Under the pieces are notes generated by a model that worked only from the letters and a program-made list of their open reading frames with translations, did no database searches and had not been told where the DNA came from. Shown here piece after piece: positions 8,381 to 16,169 of a stretch of DNA of 64,000 bases; the first letter of the stretch is position 1, and each line of letters begins with the position of its first letter. The DNA comes from Treponema_C sp050320395. Its GTDB lineage: Bacteria; Spirochaetota; Spirochaetia; Treponematales; Treponemataceae. Made by a program: the position numbers and the translations under genes. The stretch covers positions 62,001-126,000 of the forward strand of contig NZ_CP144459.1 in NCBI RefSeq assembly GCF_050320395.1. The letters run 5' to 3'.

Positions 8381-9872
8381 TTTGAGCCTCTTTTTTTGTT
8401 TTTTTATAATCCTGAAATTTTGTATTAAAAATAAGTACCAACACAAGCAAAATCAATCCGATAAAGAAAATCGACATCGGACCGGATACAAAAACCGACC
8501 AGCTTCCGTCGGAAAGTATTAAGCTTCTGCGGAAATTTTCTTCCGTAAGTCTGCCGAGGACAAGGCCCAATAAGACGGGAACGGTCGGAAAATCCAAGCG
8601 CTGCAATACATAGGCAATTATGGCAAACACAATGGCCGTTCCGATATCGAACATTGAAGCGTTGACGCTGAATGCACCGGCAAAACAAAACATCACGATA
8701 ACGGAAGTCAAAATGGGAACCGGAATGTTGATGATTTTGGCAAACATTGCTGTCAAATACTTGCCCTGTAAAAACATAAAAATATTTACAAAAATCAGTC
8801 CTACCATAATGGCATACATTACCGCACCGTGATCCTGAAACAGCTTCGGACCGGGGGTTAAACCGTTAATCATCAAAGCTCCCATCATGATTGCCGCGCA
8901 GCCGTCTCCGGGAATACCGAGGGTTAAAAGGGGAATGAGGGTTGCGCCGGTAACCGCGTTGTTTGCCGTTTCCGGAGCTGCAATACCTTCTATGGAGCCT
9001 TTGCCGAACTCTTCGGGTTTTTTGGAAATGTTTTTTGCAACATTGTAGCTGAAAAAAGAAGCCATTGAAGCTCCCGTTCCGGGAATAATACCGATAACAA
9101 CACCGATAATTGCGGAAATAAACGAGGGAAGACTCATGCGCTTGTATTCGGCAGCGGTAATTTTTCCCTTGCTTTTCGGCAGTTCTTTTATTTGAGCCTG
9201 TTTTTCATCCTTGTTTTTCATCAGTATTTCGCTTAAGGCGAATAATCCGATTAAGCAGATAACGAGGTTAAAACCCGAATACAAATTGATATTGTTAAAG
9301 ATAAAACGAGTGCTGCCGGTCATGGGGTCTATACCGACGGTTTCGATAAATAAACCGAGACAGCAGGCTATAATGCCCTTAATCAGGCTTTTTCCGGAAA
9401 CGCCGGCGATTATCGTAAGGCCGAATAAACAGACAAGAAAATATTCGGGGGTTCCGACATGTTCGGCAAACTTTGCCACTTGGGGAGCAAAAAATAAAAG
9501 GGTAATCGCCGACACAAGACCGCCGAAGGTCGATGCCTGTAAGGCGATATTCATAGCCTTGCGTGCTTCGCCGCGTTCTTTTAGGGGGAACCCGTCAAGC
9601 ATTGTTGCCGTTGCGTGCGGCGTTCCGGGGGTATGAATCAATATTGCGGATATGGAGCCGCCGTATCCTCCGGCACAGTATATGCCGAGCAAAAACATAA
9701 AAGACTGAATCGGACCGAGGGTATAGGTAAACGGTAAAAATAAAACGATTGCAAGAATAACCGTTAAACCGGGGACGGCACCGAAAATAACTCCGATAAA
9801 TAAGCCTATGTTCATCCATATAAAATTATCGAGATGAAACAAAAGCCTAAAACTTTCCTGTAAAAATTCCAC
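8373..9872 (-). CDS. Tripartite tricarboxylate transporter large permease, TctA family
   Basis: A 499-residue polytopic membrane protein with about 11-12 hydrophobic segments. It carries the TctA signature in the first third (IGVIFGAVPGLT near 26, GIYCAGGYGGSISAIL near 63, HTPGTPHATATMLDG near 80) and the second pseudo-repeat (GIIPGTGASMASF near 262, TGATLIPLLTLGIPGDG near 310). It forms the channel with the small TctB-like subunit and uses an ion gradient. The family mainly carries carboxylates. Here the coupled sulfatase suggests an anionic sulfate ester or a sulfated acid (inference). Translation is coupled to the sulfatase by an 8-bp overlap. Confidence 0.93.
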   Translation of the reverse strand: MEFLQESFRLLFHLDNFIWMNIGLFIGVIFGAVPGLTVILAIVLFLPFTYTLGPIQSFMFLLGIYCAGGYGGSISAILIHTPGTPHATATMLDGFPLKERGEARKAMNIALQASTFGGLVSAITLLFFAPQVAKFAEHVGTPEYFLVCLFGLTIIAGVSGKSLIKGIIACCLGLFIETVGIDPMTGSTRFIFNNINLYSGFNLVICLIGLFALSEILMKNKDEKQAQIKELPKSKGKITAAEYKRMSLPSFISAIIGVVIGIIPGTGASMASFFSYNVAKNISKKPEEFGKGSIEGIAAPETANNAVTGATLIPLLTLGIPGDGCAAIMMGALMINGLTPGPKLFQDHGAVMYAIMVGLIFVNIFMFLQGKYLTAMFAKIINIPVPILTSVIVMFCFAGAFSVNASMFDIGTAIVFAIIAYVLQRLDFPTVPVLLGLVLGRLTEENFRRSLILSDGSWSVFVSGPMSIFFIGLILLVLVLIFNTKFQDYKKTKKEAQSA

Positions 9873-9887
9873 AGCTTCTCCTTATTG

Positions 9888-10424
9888 TTACGGTAAACGC
9901 ACCCGCAGTATGTATTGAAATAATACGCCGATAAAAATACCGGCTCCGATTCCTATTAAATAGTAGTAGAGTTTTTTTACACGGAAATAAAGCATTATGA
10001 CGACACTGAATATACATGAACTTGCTATAAAGCCGAGCGGTTTAAGCAGCACAAAATACAGGATAAACGAACCGAGTATAACCAGGGCCTTTATCTGTGC
10101 AAGCAGCTCTATTTCCACCTTTGAGCAGGGCTTTTTTAAAGCCAGCTTTATACACTCGATTACCAGCAGCAATACCGAAAATACGAACATTATTTGCAAA
10201 AGCAGGGCGGGAAAGGTTCGGGCGTTAATGCTTCCTTCTTCGGTAACATTAATTTGTGCCGGCATAAACACAAGCATCGAAACGGAAAAAGCGATAAAAA
10301 TAAGCGCTCCTGCAATATTGGGATAAACGGTTATTTTTTTGCCTCTCAGTTTGTCGTCGATTTTTTCGAGAAACGAAAAAAAAGTATCTAAAAATTGTAT
10401 GTTTTGCATGCAGCGTCCATCCAT
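9888..10424 (-). CDS. Tripartite tricarboxylate transporter small permease, TctB family
   Basis: A 178-residue membrane protein with four predicted segments (about residues 38-56, 75-97, 112-132 and 145-172) separated by short polar loops. This is the usual TctB layout, with weak sequence conservation. The call depends largely on its place between tctC- and tctA-like genes. An alternative ATG six codons in, at 10409, is equally plausible since neither start has a strong Shine-Dalgarno site. The gene follows a strong hairpin after tctC, so it may be expressed below the binding protein. The tctA start lies 15 bases further on. Confidence 0.85.
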   Translation of the reverse strand: MDGRCMQNIQFLDTFFSFLEKIDDKLRGKKITVYPNIAGALIFIAFSVSMLVFMPAQINVTEEGSINARTFPALLLQIMFVFSVLLLVIECIKLALKKPCSKVEIELLAQIKALVILGSFILYFVLLKPLGFIASSCIFSVVIMLYFRVKKLYYYLIGIGAGIFIGVLFQYILRVRLP

Positions 10425-10440
10425 AAAATTTAAAAATGCT

Positions 10441-10463
10441 CCGGCGGAGAATATCCCCGCCGG
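10441..10463. terminator. Intercistronic hairpin after the binding-protein gene
   Basis: CCGGCGG and CCGCCGG form perfect 7-bp GC-rich arms around a 9-base loop in the gap between tctC and tctB homologues. It probably acts as a partial terminator or mRNA stabiliser that keeps binding protein in excess of permease. This is a common arrangement in importer operons. Confidence 0.6.
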
Positions 10464-10470
10464 ATTTTTG

Positions 10471-11430
10471 TTATCTGTTTGTTAAGACAATGTTTTTTAC
10501 GGATTCAATATGCTTGTCATATGCCGCTTTGTCCATCGGATCTGCGGTAATCATAAGCGTTTTGTACAGGTCTTTAACTTCAGGTTCTTCCAAAATCTTA
10601 AGATAGGCTTCGCGTATTTTTGCAATAATTTTGGGGTCGGTTCCCTTGCGGGCCAACAGACAGCAGGTATTGGGATAGTAGGCTTTTATGCCGTAATCTC
10701 CTACACCCTGTACGTCGTATACGTCGTTATGGATGCCGCTCTTGTTAAAACCGCAGATTGCGGTTAATTTTTTTGCTTCAACGGAACCGCGTGCCTGGGA
10801 CTGATGGCTGATGGCAAATTGGGTTTCTCCCTTTGCGGCCGCATCGAGGGCAAGATTTGCACCGTTGTAGCTTACCAGGGTCATCTGTATGCCGAGTTCT
10901 TTGATTAAGGACTTTGCCAAAAAGGCTTCGGCTCCGGCTATGCCGTTTACGGCGATTTTCAGATTTTTTCCCTTACCGTAGGCTTTTAAATCGTCGAGGT
11001 TTTTGATACCGAGTTTGCTGTCGGCGGTCATAACAAAGATAGCCGAATACAGGCTGATAACGGGTTCATAATCGTCATATTTAAACTGAATGGCTTGAGC
11101 GCCTTCTACGTTCGGTGCAATTGAAAATCCGCCCTCTCCGCCGAAAATCAGGTTGTAGGAGTTGGGTTCGTTTTTCAGATAGTTGGTTAACGCAACGTTG
11201 CCCCCTGCGCCCAATTCATTGGTGGCAAGAACGGGAACGCCGAGATACTTTTCGCCGTATGTTGCCATTTTGCGGTTTACCAGGTCCGCAACACCGCCTA
11301 CCGCCCACGGACAAATAACCGTGATTTCTTTTTTGGGCCAATCCGCCGCATTTGCTTCTTTTGATCCTCCGGCAAAAATTACCTGTACCGCAAGTAAAAG
11401 TACAAGTGCCGCCGCCATAAACTTTTTCAT
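10471..11430 (-). CDS. Tripartite tricarboxylate transporter periplasmic binding protein, TctC/Bug family
   Basis: A 319-residue secreted binding protein. The leader MKKFMAAALVLLLAVQVIFA ends before GGSKE. Many treponemal binding proteins have a Cys just before GGSKE, but here it is Ala, so it is likely a soluble periplasmic protein rather than a lipoprotein. Bug-family landmarks include ITVICPWAVGGVADLVNR (near 36), ATNELGAGGNVALTNYL (near 68) and a late AYYPNTCCLLARKGTDPKII region. It is first in the operon, has a strong AAGGAGG site and a promoter upstream. It sets the specificity of the importer, and the ligand cannot be read from sequence. Confidence 0.93.
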   Translation of the reverse strand: MKKFMAAALVLLLAVQVIFAGGSKEANAADWPKKEITVICPWAVGGVADLVNRKMATYGEKYLGVPVLATNELGAGGNVALTNYLKNEPNSYNLIFGGEGGFSIAPNVEGAQAIQFKYDDYEPVISLYSAIFVMTADSKLGIKNLDDLKAYGKGKNLKIAVNGIAGAEAFLAKSLIKELGIQMTLVSYNGANLALDAAAKGETQFAISHQSQARGSVEAKKLTAICGFNKSGIHNDVYDVQGVGDYGIKAYYPNTCCLLARKGTDPKIIAKIREAYLKILEEPEVKDLYKTLMITADPMDKAAYDKHIESVKNIVLTNR

Positions 11431-11439
11431 AAAGCCTCC

Positions 11440-11456
11440 TTGTCGCCTATCGACAA
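11440..11456. promoter_or_regulatory. Palindrome overlapping the tctC ribosome-binding region
   Basis: TTGTCG and CGACAA are perfect 6-bp arms around CCTAT. The palindrome lies between the -10 box and the start codon of the tctC homologue, with one arm running into the AAGGAGG site. It is a candidate operator for the GntR regulator at the operon's end. No second copy was found near that regulator, so the assignment is an inference. Confidence 0.45.
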
Positions 11457-11474
11457 AATATAAAGTATAGAAAA

Positions 11475-11503
11475 AGTATAGGTCGGCTTATGCAAATTGG
11501 CAA
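11475..11503 (-). promoter_or_regulatory. Promoter of the tctCBA-sulfatase-gntR operon
   Basis: On the minus strand TTGCCA (11503-11498) and TATACT (11480-11475) are separated by 17 bp. Transcription would start about 38 bases before the tctC ATG, and the TTGTCG/CGACAA palindrome would lie in the leader. Confidence 0.6.
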
Positions 11504-11611
11504 GACAAATTTTCCGTTTTACGGCAAAAACTTGTATGTTTTAAAGGAATTTTAAAAAAGTTGTCTGGTTGTAGGGAGGCGTTTTATTTGAAAAAAACTC
11601 TTTGAACTTTT

Positions 11612-11685
11612 TGGGCCCACCTGGACTTGAACCAGGGACCTACGGATTATGAGTCCGCAGCTCTGACCAACTGAGCTATGGGCCC
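11612..11685 (-). tRNA. tRNA with CAU anticodon (elongator Met or Ile2)
   Basis: A complete 74-nt cloverleaf on the minus strand. It has a 7-bp acceptor (GGGCCCA with TGGGCCC, discriminator A), a GCTC/GAGC D stem, an anticodon loop CTCATAA, and a CCTGG/CCAGG T stem with TTCAAGT. CCA is not encoded. The first acceptor pair is normal and the anticodon stem lacks three G-C pairs, so it is not the initiator. The body resembles tRNA-Ile2 (read as lysidine-modified) and elongator Met about equally by eye. It lies alone between the importer operon and pfkA. Confidence 0.93.
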
Positions 11686-11754
11686 GCACGGTATGTACCG
11701 TTATCAGGTAAGAAGCAGTGTAACATAAAATAAAGGTGCCCGTCAAGCACCGGC

Positions 11755-12840
11755 TTATACGCCGAAACAGGTACCGGCCGCCCGGCCGCAGAGGAGGACG
11801 CTGTCGTCCATCGGTACCTTTTTTGTTTTGCCCGCGACGGATTTGAGCGGCACGGAAGTCAGCGCTCCCTTTACAAAGGCAACCATTGCGCCGAACTCTC
11901 CGCGGGCAAGCATATGGGCGGCTTCAACGCCGAACTGGGTTCCCAAAATTCTGTCATAGGGAGAGGGGGTGCCGCCGCGCTGTAAATAGCCCAAAACGGT
12001 TACGCGCGATTCCAATCCCGTGGCCGCTTCAAGCTCATGGGCTACACGGTAGGCGATGGAATGAGGCATGGCTTTACGGCTTTGCTTAAACGTTTTTTTA
12101 TCCATGTCGACTTCGCTTTCCGAAAGGGCTCCTTCTGCGACAACGACGATGGAAAACGCTTTGCCCGCATCTTTACGTTTTTGCAAGTGTTTTGCTATGC
12201 TTTCTATTTTGTAGGGAATTTCGGGAATAAGGATAACGTCTCCTCCTCCTGCGACCCCTGCATAGAGGCCGAGCCAGCCCGCCTTGTGTCCCATCACTTC
12301 AATAATCATAATACGGTTGTGACTGTGGGCGGTTGTGTGTAAGCGGTCTATGGCTTCGGTTGCAACGGTTACCGCGGTATCAAAGCCGAATGTAATGTCG
12401 GTGCCGGCCAAATCGTTGTCTATTGTTTTAGGAAGGCCTATAACGTTCAGCCCTTCTTCCTGCAAGAGGGCGCCGGTGGAATTCGTACCGTTACCGCCGA
12501 TAACCACAAGGGCGTCCAAGTCCCATTTTTTATAATGGTATTTAATGCTTTCCACGGCCGTCCTTCCCGTTTCGGGGTCTTTAACGGGGTTTTTAAAGGG
12601 TTTTTCGCGGGATGTACCCAAAATGGTGCCTCCGCGTGTTAAAATACCGGAAAAATCTTCGGGTTTTAATTCCCTGCACCGGCCCTGCATAAGACCGCGG
12701 TAGCCGTCCTGAATGCCGATTACCTTCATACCGTATTTATCGATTGCGGTACGTGCAACGCCGCGGATAGCCGCATTTAAGCCGGGCGCATCCCCTCCCG
12801 ATGTTAAAATGCCGAATGTTTTAACCGCCGATTTTTTCAT
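11755..12840 (-). CDS. pfkA: 6-phosphofructokinase
   Basis: Phosphorylates fructose 6-phosphate in glycolysis. From the chosen ATG at 12840 the protein is 361 residues. A frame reaching 12903 adds 21 unconserved residues. Landmarks are GILTSGGDAPGLNAAIRG (near 9), a GGT loop at about 72, VVIGGNGT (near 112), LPKTIDNDL (near 135) and MIIEVMGHKAGWLGLYAG (near 177). The motif pair GGNGT with PKTIDND (Gly and Lys at the two donor-determining positions) differs from both the classic ATP type (GGDGS with PGTIDND) and the typical PPi type, so the phosphoryl donor is uncertain. It stands alone between the tRNA and a divergent hydrolase gene. Confidence 0.93.
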   Translation of the reverse strand: MKKSAVKTFGILTSGGDAPGLNAAIRGVARTAIDKYGMKVIGIQDGYRGLMQGRCRELKPEDFSGILTRGGTILGTSREKPFKNPVKDPETGRTAVESIKYHYKKWDLDALVVIGGNGTNSTGALLQEEGLNVIGLPKTIDNDLAGTDITFGFDTAVTVATEAIDRLHTTAHSHNRIMIIEVMGHKAGWLGLYAGVAGGGDVILIPEIPYKIESIAKHLQKRKDAGKAFSIVVVAEGALSESEVDMDKKTFKQSRKAMPHSIAYRVAHELEAATGLESRVTVLGYLQRGGTPSPYDRILGTQFGVEAAHMLARGEFGAMVAFVKGALTSVPLKSVAGKTKKVPMDDSVLLCGRAAGTCFGV

Positions 12841-12931
12841 ATATTCTTTGTCCGCCTCTCCCTCAGGTTTTTTCAGTATAACAGTCAACCCCCTTTCCCG
12901 CAACCGTATTTTATGCTAAAATAAAAAATAT

Positions 12932-15187
12932 ATGTATCGAAGTTCAATGCGCCTGTTCGGCACTTTGCTTTTGTGTTTTTACCTGATTCTCCCCGTGCAG
13001 CTGTTTGCTCAAGTTCAATCTTCCCCGTCGTTTATACCGTCAGTCCCCCAAATACAGGGGCAGTCCGGTTATCAAAAAAATCCCGCTTACAGTGAAAGCC
13101 TTATCGGTACTTCACGGGGTTTGTTTGCGGTTTCATCTCTTGCGGTTATACCTTTGTGGACGGAAGGCTCGGTTGATAAAATCCTGTATGCAAACGGCTG
13201 GTTTTTTTTAACGTCGAAGGGGATTTTATTCAGTCCCGATTTGAAAAGTTTTCAACTGAGAAATGAAGGGCTGCCCGTAAATACGATCAAAGAATTCGAC
13301 GGCATGCAAAAAACCTTTGTGCGGGAAGTCCGTCCCTTAAAGGATTTGGAAATGCTTGCCTCGGACGGAAATGTTTTGGTTACGCTTACAAAAAACGAAG
13401 TGTTTATAAGCAAAAATGCGGGGCTCAGCTGGCGCTCTTTGGGCTTCAGTTCCAAAACGAGCGGAGGAAAGGCCGTTGCGGCGGTTATGCTTGAAGAAAA
13501 AACACCGGAAGGGACAAAAAAAGAGTTAACCGTTTTGCTTTCGCACGCCTTATACGGCCTTGCATATATACAGCCCGACCGTCCTTCCGCAAAATGGACG
13601 GATATAATAAACGGTATTGAAAAGCTTCCGACGCTTCCGTATACGGATGAAATCGCCGATATAAGCGTTTTACCGGTGTTTGACGGGGTCGGAAGCTTCA
13701 AAGAAGAGGTTTATTTTTCGCAAACCTTTTTACCGCGGCTGTACCGTTTGGATTGGGAAAATAAGGCGGGAGTTCCGGTTGCTCGGGGAGCGGAGGCTGC
13801 CGATACATGGGACGGATTAAGTGCCGCCGGAAAAAACCTTGTGTTTATGAGTACGGACGGCATACGGGTCTTTGATCCTGCACTGCGCTCCTTTGTTCCT
13901 AAAAACGGAGGTACGGATAAAATCGTCAAGATTTTGGCCGATATGCGCGAAACCCCTTTGTGTGCGCGCTTTCCGTCCTGGATGACGGGCTTGGGGGTTC
14001 CTCTTACGTTGAGCGAGCTGTGGCTTACGCGGCCGGGAAAGATTCAATCCGCGTACCGGGATAAAATTAAAGATAAAAAAAGTCTTTACGTTCCCGCCGG
14101 TCAGGTACTGCATCAAGCGGGAATCAATAAATTTTCCGCCGTTATTGAAGCGAATAAGTTGAACAGCCTTGTAATAGATATGAAAGACGATTACGGTCTT
14201 TTGCGTTACCGTTCGACCGATCCCCTTGTTCGGGAAATGGGACGTGAAAGCGCCTATGCCTTGGATATAGACGCTTTTATAAAAACATTTAAAGATAAAA
14301 ACATCTATCTTATTGCACGTATTGTCGTTTTTAAAGACCGAAATCTGTACAGGCAAAATAACGGAGCCTATGCGGTGTGGGACGGTAAAAATAATACACC
14401 CTGGATCGGCATTCGGGACTATGAAAAAATCCCTGCGGAAAACGGCGAGGCGGAGAGTACAAAAACGGTTTTTTACGATGAATATTGGGTAGACCCCTAT
14501 TCGGAAAAGGTGTGGGAATACAACACGGCTGTTGCAAAAGAATTGATACGGCGAGGGTTTGACGAAATTCAATTCGATTACATACGTTTTCCGACGGACG
14601 GAAAAAATATCCGCGACACCCGTTACCGCTGGAAGGATCAGGGGATGGATATGGAAAGCGCCCTTATTTCGTTTTTGTCTTATGCGCGCAAAAACATAGA
14701 TGCGCCCATAGCAATCGATATTTACGGGGCAAACGGATGGTACCGAAGCGGAACCCGTACCGGTCAGGATGCGGAATTGATGGCCCGCTATGTGGATGTT
14801 ATTTGTCCTATGTTTTATCCGAGCCACTTTGAGCAGGATTTTTTGGCTTACACCCCGATTGTCGAGCGCCCCTACCGTGTGTATTTTTACGGAACTTACC
14901 GGAATACGGTTATAGCGCGTTCTCAAGTACTGGTACGCCCCTGGGTGCAGGCTTTTTATTTGAATGTATCCTTTGACAGGCGTTTTTACGATAAAGACTA
15001 TGTGTTGCGTCAAATTTTCGGCGTGCGGGATGCGGCCGACAGCGGTTATATGTATTGGAATAATTCGGGGCGCTATACCGATTTAAGTCCCGATATCGGA
15101 GATGCACAAAACGGAATCGCTTACCCCTGGGAAATGGCGGAACGCGATAAAACCTTGCGAAAACCCGTTTTAGCGGACTTTTTATAG
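12932..15187 (+). CDS. Secreted putative glycoside hydrolase (DUF4015 type) with BNR-like N-terminal region
   Basis: A 751-residue protein with a signal peptide (residues 1-26). Residues about 60-350 contain propeller-like repeats, including an Asp-box-like SKNAGLSW near 167. From about residue 385 a TIM-barrel domain of the DUF4015 type begins: INKFSAVIEANKLNSLVIDMKDDYG, then FDEIQFDYIRFP near 545-556, IAIDIYGANGW near 592 and VICPMFYPSHF near 622. The conserved acidic residues at strand ends suggest glycan cleavage, with substrate unknown. A TAAAAT hexamer lies nine bases before the ATG and no Shine-Dalgarno site is seen. Followed closely by the PAP2 and mnmE genes. Confidence 0.8.
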   Translation: MYRSSMRLFGTLLLCFYLILPVQLFAQVQSSPSFIPSVPQIQGQSGYQKNPAYSESLIGTSRGLFAVSSLAVIPLWTEGSVDKILYANGWFFLTSKGILFSPDLKSFQLRNEGLPVNTIKEFDGMQKTFVREVRPLKDLEMLASDGNVLVTLTKNEVFISKNAGLSWRSLGFSSKTSGGKAVAAVMLEEKTPEGTKKELTVLLSHALYGLAYIQPDRPSAKWTDIINGIEKLPTLPYTDEIADISVLPVFDGVGSFKEEVYFSQTFLPRLYRLDWENKAGVPVARGAEAADTWDGLSAAGKNLVFMSTDGIRVFDPALRSFVPKNGGTDKIVKILADMRETPLCARFPSWMTGLGVPLTLSELWLTRPGKIQSAYRDKIKDKKSLYVPAGQVLHQAGINKFSAVIEANKLNSLVIDMKDDYGLLRYRSTDPLVREMGRESAYALDIDAFIKTFKDKNIYLIARIVVFKDRNLYRQNNGAYAVWDGKNNTPWIGIRDYEKIPAENGEAESTKTVFYDEYWVDPYSEKVWEYNTAVAKELIRRGFDEIQFDYIRFPTDGKNIRDTRYRWKDQGMDMESALISFLSYARKNIDAPIAIDIYGANGWYRSGTRTGQDAELMARYVDVICPMFYPSHFEQDFLAYTPIVERPYRVYFYGTYRNTVIARSQVLVRPWVQAFYLNVSFDRRFYDKDYVLRQIFGVRDAADSGYMYWNNSGRYTDLSPDIGDAQNGIAYPWEMAERDKTLRKPVLADFL

Positions 15188-15203
15188 GAATCAGGAGGGG
15201 TTA

Positions 15204-16169
15204 ATGTTTTCTCAAGAGATTTATGAACTGGGTTTACAGATTATAAGAACCGTACAAACCGTAAAATCCGAACCCTTAACGTTTTTTATGAAAGCGGTCA
15301 GTTTTTTATCCGACCCGAAAGCATATACGCTTTTTTTACCGTTTATCTTTTTATGTGTCGATGAAAAGCGCGGTATGAAGCTGGCGATGAGCGTTTTTTT
15401 TGCCGCTTCCGTCAATACGGGCTTAAAAAACATCCTGAAAGTTCCGCGCCCGTATATAAGAGATGCTTCGGTCGGCTTGGATTCGGTTCACGGATATTCA
15501 ACACCGTCAGGTCATTCTCAATCATCGGCGGCTTTTTGGCCCTATCTTGTATATCTTTTTGCCCGCAGGGGAAAAAACGCCGATACTGCGGGCAGTACAA
15601 ACACGGAAAAAAACAAACGGCGGCGCGCCCTAAAGCTTTTATGCGCCGTCGGTCTTCCCCTTTTAATCGGCTTTTCGCGCGTTTATTTGGGAGTTCACTA
15701 TCCTTCGGATGTATTGCTCGGCTGGATTTTGGGATTTTTAATTTCATGCGGCCTTATTTTATTCGATTTCCGCATTGAATCCTTTATACGTACCCTGCCG
15801 CGCGGTTTTAAGATTTTGATTCCGGCTCTTATATGCGCCGCCTTAAACGCTTTTTCTCCTGCGGACACCTCAATGAATGCCGCCTTTTTCGGCTTCGGCT
15901 TGGCCTATATTTTTTTGAAGCAAACGGGCGGCTTTTGCGCTTCGCGGGGAACGGTAATGCAAAAAATCCTGCGGCTCTGTATAGCGGCTGCCCTCTTTTT
16001 CCCTCTCGGCATCGGTTTAAAAGCCGTTTTTCCGGGAAAAGGAAGCGAATATTATCAATTATTTCGCTTTGTGCGCTATCTCCTTCTCGCCTTTTTAGCC
16101 GGCTTTATTATTCCCAAACTGTGCATACTCTTAAAATGTGCCCGGCCTTCATCGGAGTGTAAGGCATGA
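15204..16169 (+). CDS. PAP2-family membrane phosphatase
   Basis: A 321-residue polytopic membrane protein. The three phosphatase motifs are present: K-x6-R-P as KNILKVPRP near 74-82, PSGH near 102-105, and SR-x5-H-x3-D as SRVYLGVHYPSD near 158-169. The catalytic His would be the one in GVH. The family removes phosphate from lipid phosphates such as undecaprenyl pyrophosphate or phosphatidate. The C-terminal third adds further hydrophobic segments beyond a minimal PAP2 domain. GGAGG precedes the ATG at good spacing. Its stop overlaps the mnmE start by four bases (ATGA), so the two are translationally coupled. Confidence 0.9.
   Translation: MFSQEIYELGLQIIRTVQTVKSEPLTFFMKAVSFLSDPKAYTLFLPFIFLCVDEKRGMKLAMSVFFAASVNTGLKNILKVPRPYIRDASVGLDSVHGYSTPSGHSQSSAAFWPYLVYLFARRGKNADTAGSTNTEKNKRRRALKLLCAVGLPLLIGFSRVYLGVHYPSDVLLGWILGFLISCGLILFDFRIESFIRTLPRGFKILIPALICAALNAFSPADTSMNAAFFGFGLAYIFLKQTGGFCASRGTVMQKILRLCIAAALFFPLGIGLKAVFPGKGSEYYQLFRFVRYLLLAFLAGFIIPKLCILLKCARPSSECKA

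Noticed and set aside
7769..8428. A plus-strand frame of 219 codons opposite the sulfatase gene
   Set aside because: Antisense to a strongly motif-supported sulfatase, low-complexity translation, no start signals.
8381..8446. Upstream extension of the sulfatase to an ATG at 8446
   Set aside because: It lies entirely inside tctA and is hydrophobic by chance. The GTG at 8380 has a ribosome site and gives a normal sulfatase N-terminus.
13817..15013. A long minus-strand open frame (398 codons) opposite the hydrolase gene
   Set aside because: It is antisense to the DUF4015 barrel, whose sequence is clearly conserved. The antisense product has no recognisable motif, promoter or ribosome site.
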